64,000 nucleotides of DNA. It comes from an uncultured Clostridia bacterium. Its GTDB lineage: Bacteria; Bacillota; Clostridia; Monoglobales; Monoglobaceae. The notes under the pieces are model-generated. The model ran no database searches. It was given only the letters and a program-made list of their open reading frames with translations, and was not told the DNA's origin. Each line of letters starts with the position of its first letter. Within the stretch, counting starts at the first letter, position 1. This document shows positions 1 through 8,667 of this stretch, one piece after another. Position numbers and translations under genes: made by a program. The stretch is taken from positions 1-64,000 of the forward strand of contig CANQQJ010000012.1 in NCBI GenBank assembly GCA_947625905.1. The letters are read 5' to 3'.

Positions 1-106
1 CCACCTTGACAAGGACAGCTTGAGGCGAAACTTTTTATTTTTTAAAAAAAGTGTCACCCATCATTGACAATTGTACATTATGCCCGAATAAATTCTTTGC
101 GGGTAT

Positions 107-135
107 TTGACAATCGGGACCTTCTGTGGTATAAT
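107..135 (+). promoter_or_regulatory. Sigma-A type promoter of the DUF975 gene
   Basis: TTGACA at 107-112 and TATAAT at 130-135 are both perfect matches with a 17-bp spacer. They lie about 33 bp before the ATG at 169, so the leader is short. Nothing recognisable was seen in 1-106 except AT-rich runs. Confidence 0.85.
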
Positions 136-168
136 CTTTTTGATTATCCGTATGAAAGGAGTTTTAAA

Positions 169-912
169 ATGAAAAGCAAAAATTTTAAGATATTGGCTTT
201 AAATCAGCTCAGAGGGCGCTGGGGCGCGGTGATCGCGGCGCTGATCGTGCCGTCGCTGGCACTGGCGGCGCTGTCGCTTCTCACCAGTCTTCCGCTTCAG
301 ATTTATAATATGTTCGCGGCGGGGCCTTATTATTTCGGAGATGCCGGCGCAAGCTATGTTCCCGCGGCCGCAATGCGCGAAACCTTGCTCTCTGTCCCCG
401 CGTTTTTGGGCGAGATAGCGGTCTTTGTGTTATCCGCGGCTCTGCTTTACGGAATTTCCCGTTATCTGCTTAAGTTCGTTCGCGGCGGACAGCCAGTGAT
501 AGGCGAGATCTTCGGCGGCTTTACGCGCGGCGCCGAGACCTTTGGCAGAACTGTGCTGCTGCGGCTGCTTATCGCTGTGTTCACGGCCCTGTGGTCGCTG
601 CTCTTTGTTATCCCGGGAATAATCGCGGGCTACAGATATTCAATGGCGTTTTATATCCTGGCCGATAACGACAATATTTCGGCTCATGACGCGCTGAAAG
701 CCAGCAAGGAAATGATGCGCGGACATAAGTGGGAGCTCTTTAAGCTGCATCTGAGCTTTATCGGCTGGATTATCCTGTGCTGTATCACCTGCGGTATCGG
801 ATTTATTTTCCTGAGCCCCTACATAAACACCGCCCAGGCGAATTTTTACGAGTATCTGCGCGGTATCCGCTCGGCGGGCGCCGCGTACGCGGGCGCGCCT
901 CAAACATTTTAA
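169..912 (+). CDS. DUF975 family integral membrane protein
   Basis: A 247-residue membrane protein of unknown biochemical function. The family is recognised by the N-terminal LNQLRGRWG motif, several hydrophobic segments (roughly residues 17-40, 80-112, 130-160 and 195-222), the central YRYSMAFYILADN motif and the C-terminal PYINTAQANFYEYL motif. I chose ATG 169 because it follows an AAAGGA ribosome-binding site and sits just downstream of a perfect promoter; an upstream in-frame start at 64 would precede that promoter. The next gene begins 12 bp after the stop, so the two may be cotranscribed. Known DUF975 proteins are scattered through Firmicutes without an assigned role; I do not assign one. 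Confidence 0.85.
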   Translation: MKSKNFKILALNQLRGRWGAVIAALIVPSLALAALSLLTSLPLQIYNMFAAGPYYFGDAGASYVPAAAMRETLLSVPAFLGEIAVFVLSAALLYGISRYLLKFVRGGQPVIGEIFGGFTRGAETFGRTVLLRLLIAVFTALWSLLFVIPGIIAGYRYSMAFYILADNDNISAHDALKASKEMMRGHKWELFKLHLSFIGWIILCCITCGIGFIFLSPYINTAQANFYEYLRGIRSAGAAYAGAPQTF

Positions 913-924
913 ACGCGAATTATT

Positions 925-2772
925 ATGAAAACGAGATTATCAACGTTTTTAAAAATTATCAGCGCTGCCGCCGTTTGCGCCGCGGCCGCGCTGAATTTTG
1001 CCCCGGTGTCGGCGGATGCGCCGCCCGAGCCGTCGGCTGACGTAACGGCGGAAGCGTCGCCGCGGCCGTCGGCTGAAGCGGTGCCCGACGCGTCGCCGGG
1101 ACCGTCTGCGGACCCGGCGGAAGATGAGTCGATCGCTCTGATGGTAGAAAATATAAGCCGAATGGAGCAAATATGCGGCGCTTCGGATTTCAGGCTGTAC
1201 CGCGAGGCGCCCGCCGAAAACCGTTATTTCAGAGGCGGCAGGTTCGAGCCGGGCAGCGGTATCTATCACGGCACGCCGATCGACGTGCCGTATGACGGCT
1301 TTGACAACGCTCTTAATACCGAGTATATTTGGTTCGACCAAAGCCTTACGAACGCCTCCGGCTGCGAGCGCGCGGATATCGCGCCATACAGCGAGCGCAC
1401 CGGAGCGCCGTATCTTTACAACTGGAACTGCGCTTTTAAAGACAAAGAGATCGATCCCGAGGATTACTCAAACTATATAATGAACACGATCGACAACATG
1501 TCCGCCACGGGCGACGACATTCTGCTCGTGTTCGCCAAGGAATTTAATATCAACGACAACTTCACGCATCCCGAAAATTTCAAAGAGCTGTTCCGCTACG
1601 TGGCGGACTACGCCCACACCAAGGACAATATCGCGGTCGTGTGGCCGCCAAACAACGTGGGCTCGGTCAACATCAGACTGATAGACTACTACCCGGGCGA
1701 CGAGTATGTTGACTGGATAGGAATGAGCCTCTATGTCATGCCGTATTTCCAGGGCGACCCGCTGCAGACTAACTATTCGAACAGCGTGGCTTTCGTGGCG
1801 GGCGACTACAGCAACGCGGTGATCGGCGCAAAGGCCCTGATCGATTATATGGACGGGTACGGCGTGAAAAAACCGTATATCATAACCGAGGGCAGCGTGG
1901 GTTTCGGCGAGACTCCGGGCAGGCCCGCCTACAAGAGCGGCAGAGAGTTCGTCGACTGGGCGCAGCAGCAGCTCAGAAGATATTATTACGAGCTGCCGCG
2001 GGTGTTCCCCGAAATAAAGATATATATTAACTTCAACCGCAATGTGAAAAGCGACTACTATCAGTACCGTTTGATAAACGTGCCCGAGCTGTCGCATGCC
2101 GTGCAGCAGGCTGTGACTAAGCCGCCTTACCTGCTTGAGTATCCTTCCGAATCTCCGATAGAGTATGTCGATATAAGCGGCGAGCGCGAAATCGACATGG
2201 AGGAAGGAGAGTCGCTGGAGCTTTCGGCGTACGCGTATGAGCCGAAGGCGCTGTATTTGACGACGCGTTATTTGATCGACGGCGAAAACGTTTTTGAGAG
2301 CAGCTACCCGCCATACTCATTCACGCTGAGCGGCGAGGATTTAAGGCGCGGAAGGCACAAGCTGACGGTGCAAAAGCTGTCGGGCGACGCTGTGCTTGAC
2401 AGCAAGGAGTTTGACCTGGCCTACGACGAAACGATAGAAGTGCTCCTAAGCGGCGAAAAAATGGAGTTTGAAAAACCGCCGATAATCGAAAACGACCGAA
2501 CGCTGGTTCCGATGCGCGCCATATTTGAGGCGCTGGGCTGCGATGTGCTGTGGAACGGCGACGATAAAAAGGTCACGGCGTTAAACGGAGGCGATTCGAT
2601 CACCCTTGAGATCGACAGTGATACCATGACAAAAAACGGCGAGACAATAACCCTTGACGCCCCGGCAAGATTGATCGACGATGTGACGTTCGTGCCCCTG
2701 CGCGCCGTTTCCGAGGCTCTCGACCGAGCGGTATCGTGGGACGAAGCCGGCGGCACGGTGGCGATAGAGTGA
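925..2772 (+). CDS. Secreted GH26-like glycosidase with copper-amine-oxidase-N type domain
   Basis: A 615-residue exported protein. A signal peptide covers about residues 1-31, followed by a low-complexity Pro/Ser/Ala linker to about residue 70. The catalytic region (about 75-400) resembles glycoside hydrolase family 26: YIWFDQ early on, FAKEFNI with Glu206 as candidate acid/base, YPGDEYVDWIGMS, and YIITEGS with Glu322 as candidate nucleophile. Residues about 505-615 form a copper-amine-oxidase N-terminal-like domain (RTLVPMRAIFEALG and FVPLRAVSEAL motifs), the same domain found at the start of the GH3 protein at 6879-8363. GH26 members mostly cut beta-mannan; the substrate here is inferred only. 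The ATG has no clear Shine-Dalgarno sequence, so it may depend on coupling to the gene before it. Confidence 0.75.
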   Translation: MKTRLSTFLKIISAAAVCAAAALNFAPVSADAPPEPSADVTAEASPRPSAEAVPDASPGPSADPAEDESIALMVENISRMEQICGASDFRLYREAPAENRYFRGGRFEPGSGIYHGTPIDVPYDGFDNALNTEYIWFDQSLTNASGCERADIAPYSERTGAPYLYNWNCAFKDKEIDPEDYSNYIMNTIDNMSATGDDILLVFAKEFNINDNFTHPENFKELFRYVADYAHTKDNIAVVWPPNNVGSVNIRLIDYYPGDEYVDWIGMSLYVMPYFQGDPLQTNYSNSVAFVAGDYSNAVIGAKALIDYMDGYGVKKPYIITEGSVGFGETPGRPAYKSGREFVDWAQQQLRRYYYELPRVFPEIKIYINFNRNVKSDYYQYRLINVPELSHAVQQAVTKPPYLLEYPSESPIEYVDISGEREIDMEEGESLELSAYAYEPKALYLTTRYLIDGENVFESSYPPYSFTLSGEDLRRGRHKLTVQKLSGDAVLDSKEFDLAYDETIEVLLSGEKMEFEKPPIIENDRTLVPMRAIFEALGCDVLWNGDDKKVTALNGGDSITLEIDSDTMTKNGETITLDAPARLIDDVTFVPLRAVSEALDRAVSWDEAGGTVAIE

Positions 2773-2804
2773 GAAAATAATAATATTTTAGAAGGGAGAT
2801 CATT

Positions 2805-3185
2805 ATGGATATAAATTTACCGCAATACTTCAAGAGCGTGATCGACGCCGACAAATGCGCGGTGGTGATCTGCGATTTGAGCCACACAATAATTTATATG
2901 AATCCCGCCGCCTGCGAGCGGTATTCAAAGCGCGGAGGAGCTGTGCTCGTCGGGCGGAGCCTGATGGACTGCCACAGTCCAAGATCGCGGGAGTCGATCG
3001 AAAAGGTCGTCGCGTGGTTCAAAAAGAGCAAAGACAACAATGCGGTTTTCACGTTCCGCAACATAAAAGAAAACAAGGACGTTTACATGGTCGCCCTGCG
3101 AGACGAGTCGGGAGAGCTTATCGGGTACTACGAAAAGCACGAGTACCGCACTCCCGAAACCGCCGAGCCCTACAAAATGCCATAA
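2805..3185 (+). CDS. Small stand-alone PAS domain protein
   Basis: A 126-residue cytoplasmic protein consisting almost entirely of one PAS fold: VVICDLSHTIIYMNPAA is the typical PAS entry strand, followed by GRSLMDCHSP and a closing strand VYMVALRDESGELIGYYEKH. It has no output domain, so it probably senses a ligand or redox state and acts through a partner, or binds a cofactor itself. The ATG follows a good GAAGGGAG site, 32 bp after the GH26-like gene. A strong terminator follows the stop codon, so this ends the transcription unit that starts at the promoter at 107. The partner protein is unknown. Confidence 0.75.
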   Translation: MDINLPQYFKSVIDADKCAVVICDLSHTIIYMNPAACERYSKRGGAVLVGRSLMDCHSPRSRESIEKVVAWFKKSKDNNAVFTFRNIKENKDVYMVALRDESGELIGYYEKHEYRTPETAEPYKMP

Positions 3186-3190
3186 ATAAA

Positions 3191-3216
3191 TCCCTCCCGC
3201 CCGGGAGGGATTTTTT
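3191..3216 (+). terminator. Intrinsic terminator after PAS gene
   Basis: A 9-bp perfect stem (TCCCTCCCG / CGGGAGGGA) with a two-base loop is followed by six T residues at 3211-3216. It starts 6 bp after the PAS stop codon. Confidence 0.9.
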
Positions 3217-3231
3217 AGAGGCAATAAATAG

Positions 3232-3280
3232 GCGCCCCCTCGGGGGAGCTGTCGCCGAAGGCGACTGAGGGGGGAGGCTC
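3232..3280. repeat. Dispersed palindromic element, family B, copy 1
   Basis: A C-rich arm and a G-rich arm flank a central hairpin GTCGCC-GAA-GGCGAC (3251-3265). It lies between the convergent PAS and ABC transporter genes. The same architecture with different stem sequences recurs at 21731, 21797, 35378, 35568, 41560, 48919, 50012, 50070, 50195 and 59564. The bases after it (about 3281-3335) are a degenerate tandem of CTAATCACTA units that runs into the 3' end of the next gene. Confidence 0.8.
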
Positions 3281-3300
3281 TAATTACTATTCCCTAATCA

Positions 3301-5142
3301 CTAATCACTACGTTCGCTAATCGCTGCGTTGGCCGCGTAGTATCTGCCTTTTAGCGCCATCAGCTCGGCGTGGGTGCCGCTTTCGCAGATCTCGCCGTTG
3401 TGTATGACGATTATGTTGTCCGCGTCGCGTATCGTGGACAGGCGGTGGGCTATTGTGATGCCCGTGCGGTTTTCCATCAGATTGAGCAGCGCCCGCTGGA
3501 TGTCCTTCTCGGTCTTGGTGTCGACAGAGCCCGTCGCCTCGTCGAGGACCAGAACCGGACTGCTGTGGAGCAGAGCGCGGGCGATCGCGATAAGCTGCCG
3601 CTGACCCATGCTCAGGCTGTCGCGGCTGCCCGAGACCATGGTGTCATAACCGTTGGGCAGGCGGCGGATGAATCCGTCGGCTCTCGCCAGCCGCGCCGCC
3701 TCTATTACCTGCTCGCGGGTGGCGTCGGGGCGGGAATATCTGATGTTGTCGAGTATCGTCCCGGTGAACAGGCAGGTGTCCTGCAGCACGACCGAAAAGC
3801 ATTTTTCAAGGCTCTCGCGCTTGATGTCGCGGATATTCACGCCGTCGAGCAGGATCTCCCCGCTGTCCGCGTCGTAAAACCGCGTCAGCAGATTTATGAT
3901 CGTGGTCTTGCCCGAGCCCGTCTCGCCCACAAGCGCCGCGTTCTCTCCGGGACGGACCTTGAACGAGATGTTTTTCAGCACCGGCCTTCCCGGGATGTAC
4001 GAAAAGCAGACGTTTTTGAACTCGATCTCGCCCCTCATGCCGTCCATGCTGACGGCATTCTCGCTGTCGGGCGTTTCCTCGTTCTCATCAAGTATCTCAA
4101 AAACGCGCTCCGCGCCCGCCAGAGCCGACTGGATGTTGTTAAACAGGCCCGCTATCGAATTGAGCGGCGTGGCGAACTGCTTTGAGTATGTCATAAAGCT
4201 GACCGCGGTGCCGATAAGCAGCCCGTGCTTGGCGCACAGGATGCCGCCCACGGTGGCGGTGATCGCGAATGTAAGATTGTTTATTATGTTCATCAGCGGC
4301 ATCATGTATCCCGCCCAAGTCTGCGCCGCCGTGCCGCTCGCTCGGAGCTCCTCGTTTATTTCTTTGAATTCCTCAAGCTTGGCGTCCTCTTTTGAGAAGG
4401 TTTTTATCATTTTAAGGCCGTATATGCTCTCTTCGATAACCCCTCCCAGCTCGCCCAAGGCGCGCTGCTGCCTGTAAAAATTGCCGCGGCTCCTTGACGC
4501 TATGATTTTGGTCAGCAGAAATACCATCGGCACGCACACGAGCACCGTCAGAGTCAGCGTGACGCTGAGCGACAGCATAACGACAAGCGAGCCTATGAGC
4601 GTCAGAGCCGCGGACGCCAGCTGTGTGGCGGACTGGGCGATGGTGCCGCTTATCGTGTCGGTGTCGTTGGTGAGGCGGCTCATGGTGTCGCCCCTTTGGG
4701 TCGTGTCAAAAAAACCGAGAGGCAGCCTCTGCAGCTTGGCGAACAGCTCGGAGCGCAGCGCCGAGACCAGCTTCTGAGACACCTTGAGGATCGTTGCCGA
4801 GCTGATCGTGTTTATGACCCAGTTTGTTATGTAAAGCCCGACGATTATCGCCGTCATGGTGTAGAGCATTCCTAGATCCACGCGCATAAGCTCGGGCACA
4901 AACGCGTTGAACGCTTTGCCCACATAAAGCGGTATCAGCACCGATATGCCCGACGACATCAGTGTCAGGACCACCGCTGCGATAACCGGCTTTTTGAATT
5001 TCATATAAACGGACATCAGGCGTATCAGCGTTCCCTTTTGGTTCTTGGCGCGCTCGTTGTTCGAGAACCGCGCCACGCCGCCGACCTTCGGACCGCCCAT
5101 GCGCGGCATTTCAGCCCGTTTGCGTTGATTCGCGTCGGCCAT
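3301..5142 (-). CDS. ABC exporter subunit with consensus catalytic residues
   Basis: A 613-residue half-transporter: an N-terminal membrane domain (about residues 45-335) and a nucleotide-binding domain. Walker A is GETGSGKT near residue 405, the signature is LSMGQ, Walker B is VLVLDEATGS with the catalytic Glu, and the switch motif is IAHR with the His. It pairs with the upstream half-transporter, whose catalytic positions are degenerate, so together they look like a heterodimeric exporter. ATG 5142 is one base after the stop of the upstream gene and is preceded by GGAGG at 5152-5156; a longer start at 5202 would overlap that gene. The last codons and the TAG lie in a degenerate CTAATCACTA repeat, so the C-terminus may have been reshaped by it. 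Substrate unknown. Confidence 0.9.
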   Translation of the reverse strand: MADANQRKRAEMPRMGGPKVGGVARFSNNERAKNQKGTLIRLMSVYMKFKKPVIAAVVLTLMSSGISVLIPLYVGKAFNAFVPELMRVDLGMLYTMTAIIVGLYITNWVINTISSATILKVSQKLVSALRSELFAKLQRLPLGFFDTTQRGDTMSRLTNDTDTISGTIAQSATQLASAALTLIGSLVVMLSLSVTLTLTVLVCVPMVFLLTKIIASRSRGNFYRQQRALGELGGVIEESIYGLKMIKTFSKEDAKLEEFKEINEELRASGTAAQTWAGYMMPLMNIINNLTFAITATVGGILCAKHGLLIGTAVSFMTYSKQFATPLNSIAGLFNNIQSALAGAERVFEILDENEETPDSENAVSMDGMRGEIEFKNVCFSYIPGRPVLKNISFKVRPGENAALVGETGSGKTTIINLLTRFYDADSGEILLDGVNIRDIKRESLEKCFSVVLQDTCLFTGTILDNIRYSRPDATREQVIEAARLARADGFIRRLPNGYDTMVSGSRDSLSMGQRQLIAIARALLHSSPVLVLDEATGSVDTKTEKDIQRALLNLMENRTGITIAHRLSTIRDADNIIVIHNGEICESGTHAELMALKGRYYAANAAISERSD

Positions 5143-5143
5143 G

Positions 5144-6850
5144 CTACACCACCTCCACCGTCTGAGAATCGTAAATGTCCCGATATATCGGGCAGTTTTC
5201 AAGCAGTTCCTCGTGCCTGCCCAGCCCCGCGAGGGCGCCCTCGTTGAGCACCAGTATCTTATCGGCGTCCATGGCGGCCGAGCAGCGCTGGGTGATAAGT
5301 ATAACGGTGCGCGCGCCGCCCGATATGTTTTGCTTGACTTTTTTTTCGGTTATGGGGTCGAGCGCGCTTGTGGCGTCGTCCAGTATGAGTATCGGCGCGT
5401 TTTTCATCAGCGCGCGGGCGATCGAGATACGCTGCTTCTGCCCGCCCGAGACGTTGACGCCGCCGCTGCCCAAAAGACTGTCGGCGCCTTTTTTCATGTT
5501 GAAAACAAAGTTCGCCTCCGCGGCTTTCAGAGCGGCTGTTGTGCGCTCGTCGGGCGCGCTCGGGTCGGCCCAGTTCACGTTGTCGCGCACTGTGCCCGAG
5601 AACAGTGTCGCCTTTTGCGGCACAGGCGCGATCGCGCCCCGCAGATCGGAAATTTTTATGTCCCTGATGTCTATGCCGTCAACCAGAATTTCGCCGTCCG
5701 ACACGTCATACAGCCTAAGCAAAAGCCACGCGACCGTTGATTTGCCCGAGCCCGTCGGGCCGATTATCGCGATCCTCTCGCCCGGCTCGACCTTAAACGA
5801 CAAATTTTTCAGCGACGGCAGACCGCTGGAGCCGGGATATGAAAACGTCACGTTTTTAAACTCGACTCCGCCTTTGATCTTGGGCGACGCGCCGACATCC
5901 TCAAAATCATCGGCGCTGCTTAAAACCTCGCTGACCCTCTCGACCGAGGCGCGCGTCCTGACAAATGTGTTGAATATGTTTGTTATCATCATAAGAGACG
6001 ACAGGATCTGGGTCATATACACGATAAACGCCGAGATCTGTCCGGGCTGCGTTAGTCCGAGACCGAACAGTTTGCTTCCCAGCAGCAGCGCCGCGCCCGT
6101 GGCAAAGCCCACAGCCAGAGTCAGGATAGGCGATATAAGCGTTATCACGATCTGGGCGCGCACGCCTTTTTTGTAAAGGTCGGTATTTTTGAGTTCAAAA
6201 CGCCGGGTCTCCTCATCGTATGTGCCGAAGGCCTTGACCAGCCGAACGCCCATCAGGTATTCCTCGGCCGCGGTGTTCAGCGCGTCCATTGATTTTTGGA
6301 GCTTGCGGAAAGCGGGATGCGACAGCCTCATGCTTATAAACAGCAAAACGCCCACGACAGCCACCAGCGAATAGACGATCACGCTCATGCGGAGATTCAG
6401 CATCGAGGCGAGGACTATGCTGCCCAGGCAGGTCAAGGGCGCTTTGAAAAATATCCGCATGGTGCCGTTGGCAAACTGAGTCAGCTGCGTCACGTCGCCC
6501 GTCATGCGGATAATAAGAGAGCCGCTCTCCAAACGGTCACAGCTCTCCTGTCTTAAATTCAATATTTTTTTAAAAAGGTCATAGCGCAGTTCGGCGCCGA
6601 AGCTCTGAGACGTGCGGCTTGCCAAAATATTTCTGGAAGCGGCGAAGACCGCGCCCAGCGCCGTTACCAGGATCATGCGCAAACCCCAGAAATACACCGC
6701 CGAAACGGAGCCGCCGCCTATGCCCTCATTTATAATGTGCGACATCAGCGTCGGGCCCATAAGGTCGCAAAGAGCCTCAAACGCCACGCATATGACCGCG
6801 GCGAAAAAGCCCCATTTATACTTTCCGAAATAGCACGCGTACAGCTTCAA
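5144..6850 (-). CDS. ABC exporter subunit with degenerate catalytic residues
   Basis: A 568-residue half-transporter with a six-helix membrane domain and a nucleotide-binding domain. Walker A is GPTGSGKST near residue 365 and the signature SGGQ is intact. Walker B ends ILILDDATSA, with Asp instead of the catalytic Glu, and the switch region reads ITQR with Gln instead of His. These are the substitutions known from the degenerate partner of heterodimeric exporters such as TM287/288 and BmrCD. The start is TTG 6850, with GGAGG at 6858-6862. It follows the GH3 gene by 28 bp and precedes its partner by one base, so the three genes look like one operon. Confidence 0.9.
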   Translation of the reverse strand: MKLYACYFGKYKWGFFAAVICVAFEALCDLMGPTLMSHIINEGIGGGSVSAVYFWGLRMILVTALGAVFAASRNILASRTSQSFGAELRYDLFKKILNLRQESCDRLESGSLIIRMTGDVTQLTQFANGTMRIFFKAPLTCLGSIVLASMLNLRMSVIVYSLVAVVGVLLFISMRLSHPAFRKLQKSMDALNTAAEEYLMGVRLVKAFGTYDEETRRFELKNTDLYKKGVRAQIVITLISPILTLAVGFATGAALLLGSKLFGLGLTQPGQISAFIVYMTQILSSLMMITNIFNTFVRTRASVERVSEVLSSADDFEDVGASPKIKGGVEFKNVTFSYPGSSGLPSLKNLSFKVEPGERIAIIGPTGSGKSTVAWLLLRLYDVSDGEILVDGIDIRDIKISDLRGAIAPVPQKATLFSGTVRDNVNWADPSAPDERTTAALKAAEANFVFNMKKGADSLLGSGGVNVSGGQKQRISIARALMKNAPILILDDATSALDPITEKKVKQNISGGARTVILITQRCSAAMDADKILVLNEGALAGLGRHEELLENCPIYRDIYDSQTVEVV

Positions 6851-6878
6851 ACAAGCGCCTCCAATCTACGAAGCCCTT

Positions 6879-8363
6879 TTAATTCTCCGGAATCAATCCT
6901 CTTGTCATCTTCGCGTCAAGTATTCTCATAATGCTCTCGTCGATCCTCTCGACCGAGATCGCGCCGTTTTGCACCGCGGTGCCGATAGCGTAGTGCGCCT
7001 CGTTTATGTCGGAGGGCATGAGCAGAATGTCAACTCCCGCCTCAACCGCCGATACGCAGGCGTCGGTGGTGGTGTATATGTTGCTTATCGCGCCCATGTT
7101 CAGCGCGTCGGTCGTAACAACTCCGCTGAATCCTATATCGTTTCTCAGCATTGATATTATCATCGACGAGAGAGACGCGGGAATATCGTTGCCGGTTATC
7201 CGGGGAACCGAGATGTGTCCCACCATGGCAAAGTCAGCGTCTGCCTGCGCCGCGGCGGTGAAGGGAACAAACTCGGCGGATTTAAACTGCTCAAGCGTCC
7301 TGTTTGTCTTTACAAATCCGTCATGGGTGTCGCCGCTTGATGAGCCCATTCCGGGGAAGTGCTTCACGCAGGCACTTGTTCCCGCGTTCTGCATGGCGGT
7401 TATCTCGCTCGCGACCATCGACGCCACAAGATCCGGGTCGGAGCCGAACGAGCGGCTGCCGAGCGCCGAGCCGCTGACTATGTTCACGTCGGCGACTGGG
7501 GCAAAGTCCAGATTAAATCCGAACTCTTTAAGGTTCGCGCCGAGAGTGGTTCCCGTTTCCGCCGCCGCGGCCGGGTCGCCGGTGTTTCCTATATCGCGCA
7601 TCGAGGATATCGCGGGGAATCCGATATCGGCCTTCCCCAGACGCGAAACGGTTCCGCCCTCCTCGTCAACGCCGATAAACAGCGGAATTTTTGAGAAGCT
7701 TTGAGTGTTGGCGATCATCTGCTTGACCTGCTCCGCGCTCTCGATGTTTTGCGCAAAATAGATCAGGCCGCCGACCGGATAAGTCTCGAGCGCGCTTTGG
7801 GTGGTCTCGCCGGCGGAAGTTACCCGCTCGACTCCGGTTATGCTTTCGGGAGTCACGATCATCATCTGATATATTTTTTCGTCCAGGGTCATGGCGGAAA
7901 TTCTGTTTCTGAGAGCGTCAAGCCGCGCGTGCGTGCCGATATACGCCGATTTTGTGGGATTGTCCCACTCGACATCATAGTCGTATGCCTCGGATACGGC
8001 GCGCAGCGGGATCAGCGTTCTGTCACCGCTTGCGCTGAGCACGGGTGCCGCGTCCAAAGCGACGCTTTTGTCATTAACGTACATGGTGCCGCTGCCGATG
8101 GTCAGACTGACCGAAACGCCGTCCTTAACGCCTATCGCGGTCCTTGTGCCCGAATCCCAGCTGACATTCGCGCCCAGCGCCTCGAAAATGGCGCGCATCG
8201 GAACCATAGTCCTGCCCCCGAGTATAATAGGTTCGGAATCAAAAGCGAGCTTTTGGTCATTTACGTATACCGTCACCTTGTTGTTATCCTCCGCGTAAGC
8301 CGAGAGCGCGGGCATCATAAACGCCGCGCAAAAAATCATAAGTCCCAATATAATTTTCTTCAT
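6879..8363 (-). CDS. Exported glycoside hydrolase family 3 protein with copper-amine-oxidase-N type domain
   Basis: A 494-residue secreted protein: signal peptide 1-24, then a copper-amine-oxidase N-like domain (about 28-143; RTMVPMRAIFEALGA and TLIPLRAVSEA), then a GH3 N-terminal TIM barrel. GH3 hallmarks are LFIGVDEEGGTVSRL, KHFPGMGSSSGDTHDG near residue 336 and VVTTDALNMGAI, with the nucleophile Asp near 416. The KHFPGMG..DTHDG loop is characteristic of NagZ-like beta-N-acetylhexosaminidases, so action on peptidoglycan or chitin-type sugars is plausible, but other glycosides are possible. The ATG follows GAGGG. It heads an operon with the two exporter subunits. An AT-rich region upstream carries TATAAT (minus strand, 8398-8403) without a convincing -35. 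Confidence 0.85.
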   Translation of the reverse strand: MKKIILGLMIFCAAFMMPALSAYAEDNNKVTVYVNDQKLAFDSEPIILGGRTMVPMRAIFEALGANVSWDSGTRTAIGVKDGVSVSLTIGSGTMYVNDKSVALDAAPVLSASGDRTLIPLRAVSEAYDYDVEWDNPTKSAYIGTHARLDALRNRISAMTLDEKIYQMMIVTPESITGVERVTSAGETTQSALETYPVGGLIYFAQNIESAEQVKQMIANTQSFSKIPLFIGVDEEGGTVSRLGKADIGFPAISSMRDIGNTGDPAAAAETGTTLGANLKEFGFNLDFAPVADVNIVSGSALGSRSFGSDPDLVASMVASEITAMQNAGTSACVKHFPGMGSSSGDTHDGFVKTNRTLEQFKSAEFVPFTAAAQADADFAMVGHISVPRITGNDIPASLSSMIISMLRNDIGFSGVVTTDALNMGAISNIYTTTDACVSAVEAGVDILLMPSDINEAHYAIGTAVQNGAISVERIDESIMRILDAKMTRGLIPEN

Positions 8364-8513
8364 ATAAAAACCCTCATTTCACAGGAAAAATTTCAGTATT
8401 ATATTTTATTGTACACCATTTAAAACCATAAGTCAAATAATTTTACCCAATAATAAAGCAAAAATTAATAATAAGAACCTAAAAAATTTTATTTAGTTTT
8501 TTAAAATTTACTC

Positions 8514-8542
8514 TTGACAAACTCCCGATAATATACTATAAT
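8514..8542 (+). promoter_or_regulatory. Promoter of the CAU tRNA gene
   Basis: TTGACA at 8514-8519, 17-bp spacer, TATAAT at 8537-8542; both hexamers are perfect. The tRNA starts 33 bp downstream. Confidence 0.9.
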
Positions 8543-8574
8543 GTAAAAGTTCCTGCGCGGAGCAAACATCATAA

Positions 8575-8651
8575 GGACCTTTAGCTCAGTTGGTTAGAGC
8601 AACCGGCTCATAACCGGTCGGTCCGGGGTTCGAGTCCCTGAAGGTCCACCA
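8575..8651 (+). tRNA. tRNA with CAU anticodon (Met, or lysidine-modified Ile2)
   Basis: A full cloverleaf can be folded: acceptor GGACCTT/AAGGTCC, D-arm GCTC/GAGC, anticodon stem ACCGG/CCGGT with loop CTCATAA, and T-arm CGGGG/CCCTG containing TTCGAGT. The 3' CCA is encoded. The anticodon is CAU. The acceptor and D-arm resemble the firmicute tRNA often labelled tRNA-Met but which may be tRNA-Ile2 read after lysidine modification by TilS. It is not an initiator, because it starts with a paired G1. It is a single-gene unit with its own promoter and terminator. Confidence 0.95.
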
Positions 8652-8667
8652 TTAACACACATAGACG

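Noticed and set aside
949-2097. Antisense open frames opposite the GH26-like gene
   Set aside because: Arg/His-rich compositions typical of shadow frames, no start signals, and the plus strand encodes a complete enzyme.
3370-4777. Long antisense reading frames opposite the ABC exporter (up to 271 codons)
   Set aside because: They are mirror frames of a GC-rich gene, without ribosome sites, motifs or domain similarity; the minus-strand frame has full ABC motifs.
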